Source: Desulfobacteraceae bacterium (lineage in GTDB: Bacteria > Desulfobacterota > Desulfobacteria > Desulfobacterales > JAUWMJ01). Taken from it: a stretch of DNA of 13,477 nt. The notes beneath the pieces were generated by a model. The model had not been told where the DNA came from, searched no databases, and saw only the letters and a program-made list of their open reading frames with translations. Shown here one piece after another: positions 1 through 5,844 of the stretch; the stretch's first letter is position 1; every line of letters starts with the position of its first letter. Where the stretch lies: NCBI GenBank assembly GCA_030612225.1, contig JAUWOH010000046.1:1-13477 (forward strand), in the 5' to 3' direction. Both the position numbers and the translations under genes were made by a program.

Positions 1-149
1 ATTTCAGAGATATCCCGGACTTTAAATCCAGGCCTTTTCTTGTAGATCATACAAAAGGTGCATTTATTGTGAGGACAGCCTATAGTTGCCTGTATCAAAA
101 GGGAATCCGCCTCACTCGGCGGCCTGTATATGGGTCCTTCGAATCGCAT
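1..149 (-). CDS. Radical SAM protein, N-terminal fragment (runs off the left edge)
   Basis: The reverse strand reads from ATG at 149 to the window edge, giving 49 codons of an uninterrupted N-terminus that starts MRFEGPIYRPPSEADSLL. It contains a cysteine cluster, GCPHNKCTFC, with C25, C30 and C33. This is the [4Fe-4S] cluster/S-adenosylmethionine binding signature of radical SAM enzymes, here spaced CX4CX2C rather than the textbook CX3CX2C. Related Desulfobacterota proteins with GCxHNxCTFC segments are annotated as radical SAM enzymes of unassigned reaction. An in-frame TAG lies 16-18 bases upstream (165-167) with no other ATG, GTG or TTG between, so ATG 149 is the only reasonable start. There is no clear Shine-Dalgarno sequence. 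The substrate cannot be inferred from this fragment. It is divergent from the barrel gene at 493. Confidence 0.8.
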   Translation of the reverse strand, partial: MRFEGPIYRPPSEADSLLIQATIGCPHNKCTFCMIYKKRPGFKVRDISE

Positions 150-432
150 AGTAAAATTAATCGACTAAACAATGACATTAACTTAAGCTATTTTTATGCT
201 TATTAAACCCCAGAACACCGAATCACGTAACTGGTGTGATCGAATATACAAATACTTTCCCGAACTTCTGCGGTTCGATATTTCTTGTTCGATATTCAAT
301 ATTTCGCCTGATGAGTAACTATTCATTGATAAGTCCAGAATATGAATTAAAGAGGACTGTGTGTCAAGACGGAAAGATCCGCCACAAGATCAGCAACTAC
401 TTGTTTTCAGCAACATTTTTATGATAAAAACA
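150..432. other. Intergenic region between divergent genes, no gene seen
   Basis: This AT-rich gap separates the leftward radical SAM gene from the rightward barrel gene. A 10-bp direct repeat, GTTCGATATT, lies at 273-282 and 287-296, and a short imperfect hairpin (ACACC/GGTGT) is near 214-236. A 62-codon ORF from GTG 236 has no ribosome binding site and no recognisable protein character, so I do not call it a gene. Promoters for both flanking genes should lie here or just to the right. Confidence 0.5.
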
Positions 433-446
433 TTGATTTATATCAA
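433..446 (+). promoter_or_regulatory. FNR/CRP-type operator, perfect palindrome
   Basis: TTGATTTATATCAA is an exact match to the FNR consensus TTGAT-N4-ATCAA, with two perfect 5-base half-sites. It lies 46 bp upstream of the start codon at 493. A TAAAAT hexamer at 465-470 could be the -10 of a promoter activated from this site. Alternatively TTGATT (433-438) with TATATA (456-461), 17 bp apart, could be a sigma70 promoter overlapped by the site. Known FNR/CRP-family regulators, including HcpR-like ones in Desulfobacterota, use related palindromes. Which regulator binds, and whether it activates or represses, is inference. Confidence 0.55.
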
Positions 447-492
447 TAAATCATATATATATGGTAAAATTAGATAAAAAAGGAGGGGGCAC

Positions 493-1731
493 ATGACGTT
501 AAAAAGGCTTATGACCGTATTTTTTTCCCTGTTTTTTCTTTTTTTTGCATGCCCCGGCGCATGGGCAGTTGTTGTGGGGCCTGATATTCTTGGGGTGGAC
601 TTTCGTTTTAATAATCCCGGGGCAAGGGCAAATGCAATGGGAGGCGCTTTTATCGGACTGGCCGACGATGCAACTGCCGCTTACACAAACCCGGCTGGTC
701 TTACCGTACTCACCGAACCGGAATTTTCCGTTGAATATAAAATAGGGAAAATCACCACTCATTTCCAGGATCAAGTCAGCAAAAAGGAATTTGATGATAC
801 AGTCAGCGGTCTTTCCTTTCTAAGCTACGTATATCCTGCTGAAAACGCCACCATAGCCTTTTTCAGGCACCAGCTTTTAAATACGGAAAGCAACTTTACC
901 TGGCATGATGCTGATACCGAACCCCAGAAAGTAAAAGCAAGTTTAGATGCAGTTACTCTTGGCATCGGTGCAGGCTTTAAACTGACCGACACCTTTTCCA
1001 TCGGGCTGTCCATTGGAATGGCTCAGCTTGATTACGATCTCAAAAGCAGAAGATACGATTCAACTCAGTCTCCCCCTTATCCGGATGTAGAAGAATGGGA
1101 AACCGTATCTGACACCGATAATGCAGAGCATTATACCGTCTCTTTGCTGTGGAACCCTTTTGAAGGATTTAACATCGGCATGGTTTACAGGATGGGACCC
1201 GAGTTTGAAACAGTAAAACAGCGTTACAATTGGTGGCAGGACCCTGTTTCGCTTAATGAATATTATCTCTTGGAATGGGAATACGACCATATCCTGAAAG
1301 TTCCTGATGTTTACGGTCTTGGCTTTTCCTTTCGCTTTCTTTCCAACTTTACTACAACCTTTGATATAAACTATATTGAATACTCAGACCTGACCGATGA
1401 TTTTATAAATGATCAGGGAGTCAAGGATACAAACTGGAAAATCGACGATGAAGTTGAAGTTCGCCTTGGACTTGAATATATAATAGATATTAATGAAACC
1501 CCCTTTGCCTTAAGAGCCGGTTATTATTATCGGCCGGACCACAGGTTATATTATGTTGGAACGGATGATCTTGACATGATACGACTCTTTGGGGATAAGG
1601 GTGATGACCATGACCACATTTTCTCCCTTGGATTCGGAGCTGTTTTATCTGAAAAATTACAGATAGACGTAGCTGCAGCCGCAGGTAAATATATAAAAGA
1701 AGGCAGTTTGTCTATCGTTTACAGATTTTAG
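493..1731 (+). CDS. Outer-membrane beta-barrel protein, OmpP1/FadL-like
   Basis: A 412-residue exported protein. The start is fixed by a strong AGGAGG (481-486) six bases before ATG 493. Residues 1-25 form a Phe-rich signal peptide ending AWA, with probable cleavage after A25. Residues 41-70 (NPGARANAMGGAF... to ...AAYTNPAGL) match the conserved N-terminal segment of the OmpP1/FadL/TodX hydrophobic-compound transporters, which plugs the barrel lumen; PorV/UPF0164-type barrels share a similar segment. The rest alternates polar and aromatic residues as beta strands do, and the chain ends in YRF, the terminal aromatic used as an outer-membrane assembly signal. The length is close to that of FadL. 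The likely role is uptake of fatty acids or other hydrophobic compounds across the outer membrane; the substrate is unknown. The gene is monocistronic, with an FNR-like box upstream and a fold-back repeat directly after the stop codon. Confidence 0.8.
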   Translation: MTLKRLMTVFFSLFFLFFACPGAWAVVVGPDILGVDFRFNNPGARANAMGGAFIGLADDATAAYTNPAGLTVLTEPEFSVEYKIGKITTHFQDQVSKKEFDDTVSGLSFLSYVYPAENATIAFFRHQLLNTESNFTWHDADTEPQKVKASLDAVTLGIGAGFKLTDTFSIGLSIGMAQLDYDLKSRRYDSTQSPPYPDVEEWETVSDTDNAEHYTVSLLWNPFEGFNIGMVYRMGPEFETVKQRYNWWQDPVSLNEYYLLEWEYDHILKVPDVYGLGFSFRFLSNFTTTFDINYIEYSDLTDDFINDQGVKDTNWKIDDEVEVRLGLEYIIDINETPFALRAGYYYRPDHRLYYVGTDDLDMIRLFGDKGDDHDHIFSLGFGAVLSEKLQIDVAAAAGKYIKEGSLSIVYRF

Positions 1732-1733
1732 TT

Positions 1734-1886
1734 GATTGCGTCATAAAAAGTCTCATCTACTGCGTTGTAGCGATTTTTCAGGAACTCGACATACTATAAT
1801 GTATAGTCTCGCTCCTGAAAAACCGCTACGCCTTTTTATCCCGCTGATTTTTAGTGGGGGTATATGAGCCTTTTTACGACGCAATC
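1734..1886. repeat. Fold-back element family 1, copy 1 (153 bp)
   Basis: The ends are near-perfect inverted repeats: GATTGCGTCATAAAAAG at the left and the complement of GATTGCGTCGTAAAAAG at the right. An inner arm GTAGCGATTTTTCAGGA pairs with TCCTGAAAAACCGCTAC around an apex containing ATACT...ATGTAT. The right half (CGCCTTTTTATCCCGCTGAT, then TTTTTAGTGGGGGTATATGA) is almost identical to the element at 12792-12969. It begins three bases after the stop of the barrel gene, so its hairpin may also act as a terminator. There is no coding potential. Confidence 0.85.
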
Positions 1887-1936
1887 CGGTGTTTATTCAA
1901 AAACTTTGACGAGTTTATCAAGTTTTAAGTATCTGA

Positions 1937-2275
1937 CTCAAGTTTCGCATCCTTATTTTGCAATAAGTGATGCCCTGATGGCGCGTAAGATATAAGATCA
2001 GATGTGAATCGAGGCGGTTATATTATTTTCTGTAAGGTGATATGTTGGTCACAGCTTCCACTCTTTCGCAGTGTCCTGATATTTGGGATAGATGTACGAT
2101 TCTATATAATTTAGCAACTCATGCACTTTATCCCAAATATCAGGACACGCTGCCAAATAATTATTTTCATATCACCTGGAAGAAAATGATATAACCGCCT
2201 CGATTCACTCCTTCGATACGAATCAATTTTTCAGAAATTAAGGCTTCGCTGTATATAAGGGGTGCGAAGCTTGAG
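1937..2275. mobile_element. 339-bp MITE, copy A
   Basis: A non-coding 339-bp element with terminal inverted repeats (CTCAAGTTTCGCATCCTT versus the complement of CTCAAGCTTCGCACCCCTT; 15 of 19 bases match). It is flanked by a 7-bp direct repeat TATCTGA (1930-1936 and 2276-2282), a probable target-site duplication. Internally it folds back on itself: 2004-2023 pairs perfectly with 2189-2208, and 2071-2090 (GTGTCCTGATATTTGGGATA) pairs perfectly with 2129-2148. It is about 92% identical to copy B at 5148-5486, with no length difference. There is no transposase, so movement would need one supplied in trans. It ends 114 bp before the caspase start codon. Confidence 0.88.
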
Positions 2276-2389
2276 TATCTGATTAAATTAATATCCACTT
2301 CAACTCAAAATCTGATAAGTTATTAAAGAAATATTCCTTTTGCACCGATATATTTTTTATCAGTCAACGGTAAAAGGAGAAAAATAAAA
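2276..2389 (+). other. Leader region of the caspase-DUF4384 operon
   Basis: This AT-rich stretch lies between the MITE and the caspase start codon. It holds the right copy of the TATCTGA duplication (2276-2282) and the ribosome binding site AAGGAGA (2374-2380). I see no convincing -35/-10 pair. The operon promoter is therefore either weak, of a non-sigma70 type, or inside MITE copy A. Confidence 0.4.
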
Positions 2390-3622
2390 ATGAAAGCCTT
2401 AATAAATAAAACAGCTTTTGTACTCTTTGTTGGCATATCTCTTTTCCTGCTCCAGGCGGCAGCCTTCCAAATGAAAGCATACGCCCTTGAATCTTATAAG
2501 AAATCCTATCTAAAAGGACTGGAATACAAGGAAAACGGCAGATATGAAGAGGCGGTCGACGAGTTTGCCAAGGCAATAAGCAAAAAGAGTAAAGAAAAAA
2601 AGAAAATCCGTTTTTACGGAATGCGTTATGGCGAGTATATGCCCCACAGGGAAAAGGGGATCTGCCATTACATGCTGCAACAATACAGACAGGCTGCCAT
2701 GGAGCTTGAAATTTCCCTTTCTGAAGTTCCCACTGATAAGGCGGAAAAATATTTCGGCCTGGCGAAGATGGAACTTAAAAAATTAAAGCCTGAAGATATT
2801 ATTGAAGTCGTAAAGACCCCTCAGGAGTTGAAAAATCTTAAACAGGCAAAATCGGTAAATCGCCATGCAGTAGCAGTAATTATAGGCAACAAGGATTATA
2901 AGAATAGAGACATTCCTCCGGTAAATTACGCTGTTTCCGACGCAACGCGGGTCAAAGAATGCCTTATCAGGACATTCGGATACCGTGAGGGCAATATCAT
3001 ATTCAGGACAAATGCAACAAAAGGAACTTTTGAAAACACCTTCGGCTCTGCCCAAAATTACAAGGGCACGCTTTTTGATTATGTAACCCCCGGAAAATCC
3101 GATGTGTTCGTATATTATTCGGGTCACGGTGCACCAAGCCTTGAATCGAAAAAGGGTTACATCCTTCCGGTTGACGGCAATCCCAACAATGTCAGTATAA
3201 GCGGCTATCCTCTTGAACTGCTTTACGGTAACTTGTCCAAACTTAAAGCCAAATCTATCACGGTTGTTACCGACGCCTGTTTTTCAGGTGCCACCCTCTT
3301 TAAAAAAGCAAGTCCCGTAGGCATTATTGTTAAAAACCCCCTTGTTGCACTAAAAAATACATCCATTATAAATTCATCGGCAGGAACAGAGCTTTCGAGC
3401 TGGTATACGGAAAAGGGACATGGCCTTTTCACATACTATTTCCTCCTTGGGCTTACCGGAAAGGCAGACGTAAATAAAGATAAAAATATTACCATGAAAG
3501 AAATCTCATCCTTTGTAACTGACCACGTTCCGTACATGGCCAGGAAGCTTCATTCAGGACGGAAACAGACGCCCACATTTAAGTTCTATAACCAAAGCCA
3601 GGTTCTTGTGAGATATAAATGA
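2390..3622 (+). CDS. Exported caspase-family (peptidase C14) protein with TPR-like region
   Basis: A 410-residue protein starting nine bases after AAGGAGA. Residues 1-33 are a signal peptide or anchor. Residues 36-130 are helical and TPR-like (GLEYKENGRYEEAVDEFAKA; GICHYMLQQYRQAAMELEIS), a likely protein-binding module. The caspase-like domain spans about 155-410, from HAVAVIIGNKDY. The catalytic dyad is visible as H246 in YYSGHG and C297 in DACFSG. The acidic D295 two residues before the Cys is typical of metacaspase-like enzymes that cleave after Arg or Lys. Residues 360-371 (DVNKDKNITMKE) fit a 12-residue EF-hand calcium loop with D, N, D, N and E at positions 1, 3, 5, 7 and 12. The gene overlaps the next one by ATGA, implying translational coupling. 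The predicted role is a periplasmic, possibly calcium-responsive protease; its substrate is unknown. Confidence 0.87.
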   Translation: MKALINKTAFVLFVGISLFLLQAAAFQMKAYALESYKKSYLKGLEYKENGRYEEAVDEFAKAISKKSKEKKKIRFYGMRYGEYMPHREKGICHYMLQQYRQAAMELEISLSEVPTDKAEKYFGLAKMELKKLKPEDIIEVVKTPQELKNLKQAKSVNRHAVAVIIGNKDYKNRDIPPVNYAVSDATRVKECLIRTFGYREGNIIFRTNATKGTFENTFGSAQNYKGTLFDYVTPGKSDVFVYYSGHGAPSLESKKGYILPVDGNPNNVSISGYPLELLYGNLSKLKAKSITVVTDACFSGATLFKKASPVGIIVKNPLVALKNTSIINSSAGTELSSWYTEKGHGLFTYYFLLGLTGKADVNKDKNITMKEISSFVTDHVPYMARKLHSGRKQTPTFKFYNQSQVLVRYK

Positions 3623-4473
3623 AAAAACATCTAATCCTGACAGGATCTTTTATTTTTTTTCTTCTTTTCACTCTTGCCGAAGGAGTGTCGGCTTCGGATG
3701 GAAAGGCAGTTACCGCAACAGGTATGGCTGCAATTGCTAATCTCACCCCTGAAGAAGCTCAAAATATGGCATTGAGACGGGCACGCCAAAATGCCATCGA
3801 GGAAGTCTGTGGCGTGTCGGTCCAGGCTGAAACCTTTATCCACAACAATATGCTGGCTGCCGACTTTATTCACTCTGTTTCCTATGGTCGTATTATTTAC
3901 GAAGAGATACTCCGCTGGGATGTGGATGTGACCCGTGAGTCCAAAAAACGTCCTCCCTCGGTTGCCTATCGTGTAACCATCAAAGCACGGGTCAAACCTG
4001 AAAAGGGTAAACCTGATCCATATTATCAGGTCAACGTCCGACTCAATAAAAAGGTATATCACTCAGGGGATGAGATGATTATACGGGTAAAGGCGACAAA
4101 ACCGAGCTTTATATCCGTTTTAAACTTTGCCGCAGATGGCAGCGTGATCCTTCTTTATCCCAACCGGCTTCGCAAAAACAACTATGTAAAAGCCCTTGAA
4201 GAATACCAGATCCCTTCTGAAGCGGATCGGAACGATGTTTTAAAACTTCAGGTTTCAACCCTTCCGGGACACAGGAAAGATACGGAATTTATAAAGATCA
4301 TTGCCACGCGGCAGCCGATTCATCTCTTGGATGGGCTTATTCCCCAGGGCCAGTATGGCGTGATCGAAACGGTAAACATTGCGGCTGTAGAAATCGCCCG
4401 CCTGGTTTCCGCAATCCCTTTAAAAGACAGGGCCGAGCATACTGTGTTCTATGAAATCGTAAGCTCAGAGTGA
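3619..4473 (+). CDS. Exported DUF4384 domain protein, partner of the caspase
   Basis: A 284-residue protein whose ATG overlaps the TGA of the caspase gene (ATGA at 3619-3622). It has only a weak ribosome binding site, so it is probably translated by coupling. Residues 1-25 form a signal peptide ending VSA. Residues 30-125 resemble the N-terminal domain found in LPP20/FlgT-like envelope proteins: a conserved run of small residues, then EEAQNMALRRARQNAIEEVCG. Residues 135-255 match DUF4384: YYQVNVRLNKKVYHSGDEM, then SFISVLNFAADGSVILLYPN. DUF4384 proteins commonly sit beside or are fused to caspase-like and kinase domains. Binding partner or substrate presenter for the protease is a reasonable inference, not a demonstrated role. 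It ends before a convergent lipoprotein gene. Confidence 0.82.
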   Translation: MKKHLILTGSFIFFLLFTLAEGVSASDGKAVTATGMAAIANLTPEEAQNMALRRARQNAIEEVCGVSVQAETFIHNNMLAADFIHSVSYGRIIYEEILRWDVDVTRESKKRPPSVAYRVTIKARVKPEKGKPDPYYQVNVRLNKKVYHSGDEMIIRVKATKPSFISVLNFAADGSVILLYPNRLRKNNYVKALEEYQIPSEADRNDVLKLQVSTLPGHRKDTEFIKIIATRQPIHLLDGLIPQGQYGVIETVNIAAVEIARLVSAIPLKDRAEHTVFYEIVSSE

Positions 4474-4495
4474 CTCTTTAGAAAAAATTTTATTT

Positions 4496-4557
4496 TTGTA
4501 TTAATTTAGCCTATTGGAAAAAATGCCCAAGTGAGCATTCAGGTTATCCGGTTTTTT
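4496..4557. repeat. Partial copy of fold-back element family 3
   Basis: TTTGTATTAATTTAG followed by ATGCCCAAGTGAGCATTC and AGGTTATCCG resembles 7914-8018 (TTTTGTATTGATTTAG, then ATGCCCAAATGAGCATTC and GGGTGATCCG), but lacks about 45 bases present there. Only one arm of the larger element is present, so it looks like a remnant. It occupies the gap after the DUF4384 stop. Confidence 0.6.
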
Positions 4558-4559
4558 AA

Positions 4560-4587
4560 AAAAAATATAAAATGTCATATATTTTTT
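4560..4587. terminator. AT-rich hairpin between convergent genes, possible bidirectional terminator
   Basis: AAAAAATATA (4560-4569) and TATATTTTTT (4578-4587) form a perfect 10-bp stem with an 8-base loop and carry A/T runs on both sides. The stem has no G or C, so it would be weak, but its position between the convergent DUF4384 and lipoprotein genes fits termination in both directions. Confidence 0.35.
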
Positions 4588-4600
4588 ATTTCTGGTCAGG

Positions 4601-5119
4601 TTAAATCAACTTCCTAAACTTCAGCGGCTTTCCGTAAAATTTTTCGTTATTTACGTTCTTTTTTATAAATGCGTAAAGCTCTTTAGAAGTCTTAATCTTC
4701 GTCTTGATCAAATCATTACTGATCAATCGCCAGGTTAATATTCCCTCTTTGGAAAAAGAATATCTAAAAAACATAAAAGGTCTTTTATCTTTTTCATTTG
4801 AAGATATATACTGCACATTGCAAAAGGCCACTCCATCCACCATGATAGTATATGCCCGGCACAGGTAAACATCGGTTGAAACAGACCAGTTCCTCTTTTC
4901 CATTGTCATAAACCTGACAAAGTATTCCCTGTCATTAAAGTTTAATATCACCATATGTGACGTTTCATCATCTTTTGTATCTATCTGCTTCCATTTGCCG
5001 ATCAACTTAGCATCAAAGACTGCATCCTTGACAGGGGCCATCGGTACCTCGGAGTCGTAGCAACCGGTCAGCAATAAAAAAATTGCCAGTACCAGAGAAA
5101 CCTTAAATAAAAATCTCAT
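4601..5119 (-). CDS. Small lipoprotein of unknown function
   Basis: A 172-residue protein starting eight bases after AAGGAG (complement of 5128-5133). Residues 1-19 form a lipoprotein signal peptide with the lipobox LLTGC, so C20 would be lipidated after cleavage by signal peptidase II. Y21-D22-S23 follow; there is no aspartate at +2, which is compatible with outer-membrane sorting. The mature part is probably beta-rich (HMVILNFNDREYFVRF and PFMFFRYSFSKEGILTWRLI) and contains an LIGKW segment reminiscent of lipocalin-like domains, which is not diagnostic. I do not recognise the family. It is convergent with the caspase operon. The whole region upstream of its ribosome binding site is MITE copy B, so its promoter must be provided by or read through that element. 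Confidence 0.72.
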   Translation of the reverse strand: MRFLFKVSLVLAIFLLLTGCYDSEVPMAPVKDAVFDAKLIGKWKQIDTKDDETSHMVILNFNDREYFVRFMTMEKRNWSVSTDVYLCRAYTIMVDGVAFCNVQYISSNEKDKRPFMFFRYSFSKEGILTWRLISNDLIKTKIKTSKELYAFIKKNVNNEKFYGKPLKFRKLI

Positions 5120-5147
5120 TTCTTTATCTCCTTATTAAAACTTTGTA

Positions 5148-5486
5148 CTCAAGTTTCGCACCCCTTCTTTGCAAAAAGTGATGCATTGATGACGCTTAAG
5201 ACATAAGATCAGATGTGAATCGAGACGGTTATATTATTTTCTGTAAGGTGATATGTTGGTCACAGCTTCCACTCTTTCGCAGTGTCCTGATATTTGGGAT
5301 AGATGTACAACTTTATATAATTTAGCAACTCATGTACTTTATCCCAAATATCAGGACACGCTGCCAACTGATTATATTCATATCACCTGGAAAAAAATGA
5401 TATAACCGTCTTGATTCACTCCTTCGATACGAATCAACTCTTCAGAAATTAAGGCTTTGCTGTAGATAAGGGGTGCGAAACTTGAG
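5148..5486. mobile_element. 339-bp MITE, copy B
   Basis: Perfect 19-bp terminal inverted repeats, CTCAAGTTTCGCACCCCTT at 5148-5166 and its complement at 5468-5486, are flanked by the 6-bp direct repeat TTTGTA (5142-5147 and 5487-5492). By hand alignment it differs from copy A at about 26 of 339 positions, with no gaps. The same internal 20-bp perfect stem is present (5282-5301 with 5340-5359). In the outer stem, position 5225 is A where copy A has G and its partner at 5409 is T where copy A has C, so pairing is preserved. It has the same orientation as copy A. It has no coding capacity. Confidence 0.9.
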
Positions 5487-5508
5487 TTTGTATTAATCTA
5501 ATTCTTTA

Positions 5509-5811
5509 AAAATAGGCCACAGATTTGCATAATGTTGTTGCTTCTCTTGCCATAGTAGTAAAAAATATTTTATCTGCAGAGCCAGTTTCAAAACGTCCCA
5601 TTTTGCTCAATCTCTGCGTCCCCGATGAGCGGGATTTGTCAACAGGCTCAAATTTTAATCCTCGAAATACTCAATGTATTCCTCCGGTTAAAATTTTCGT
5701 CTTCCTTGATATTGAACGAACTGAAACGTTTTCAAACTGGCTCTGTGTAGTCTGTGCCTGCCCAGTGAAATGCAAAGCATATTTCACCGGGGTTCATCTG
5801 TGTCCCATTTT
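5509..5811. repeat. Outer inverted repeat enclosing a nested repeat block
   Basis: AAAATAGGCCACAGAT (5509-5524) pairs with ATCTGTGTCCCATTTT (5796-5811), 14 of 16 bases matching. The enclosed block contains the 169-bp element at 5577-5745 and a hairpin at 5761-5792, where GTGAAATGC faces GCATATTTCAC. The outer arms resemble the ACACGGATGAACGCAGAT-type repeat seen again at 6557-6626. Two ORFs through the block have no gene-like features. Confidence 0.6.
5577..5745. repeat. Fold-back element family 2 (169 bp)
   Basis: Terminal inverted repeats CAGAGCCAGTTTCAAAACGT (5577-5596) and the complement of CAGAGCCAGTTTGAAAACGT (5726-5745) match at 19 of 20 bases. An inner stem, AAATTTTAA at 5650-5658 with TTAAAATTT at 5688-5696, surrounds an apex AATAC-TCAAT-GTATT. 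The apex resembles those of family 1. I see no convincing target-site duplication, so a mobile origin is inferred only from the structure. Confidence 0.7.
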
Positions 5812-5815
5812 GAAA

Positions 5816-5844
5816 AAGATAAAATCATACAAATCTTTTATCTT
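5816..5844 (-). terminator. Probable rho-independent terminator of the pseudouridine synthase gene
   Basis: On the minus strand AAGATAAAA and TTTTATCTT form a perfect 9-bp stem with an 11-base loop, followed by TTTTTC. The stem starts within the stop codon of the gene ending at 5843. It is AT-rich, so strength is uncertain. Confidence 0.45.

Noticed and set aside
236..424. 62-codon plus-strand ORF upstream of the barrel gene
   Set aside because: It begins with GTG without a ribosome binding site, has no domain character, and lies in the region expected to hold promoters.
3631..4062. 143-codon minus-strand ORF
   Set aside because: It lies wholly antisense to the DUF4384 gene, which has a signal peptide, coupling and a recognisable domain; the antisense peptide has none.
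1937..5486. Composite transposon carrying the caspase block
   Set aside because: The two MITE copies have different flanking direct repeats and no transposase, which fits two separate insertions better than one composite move.
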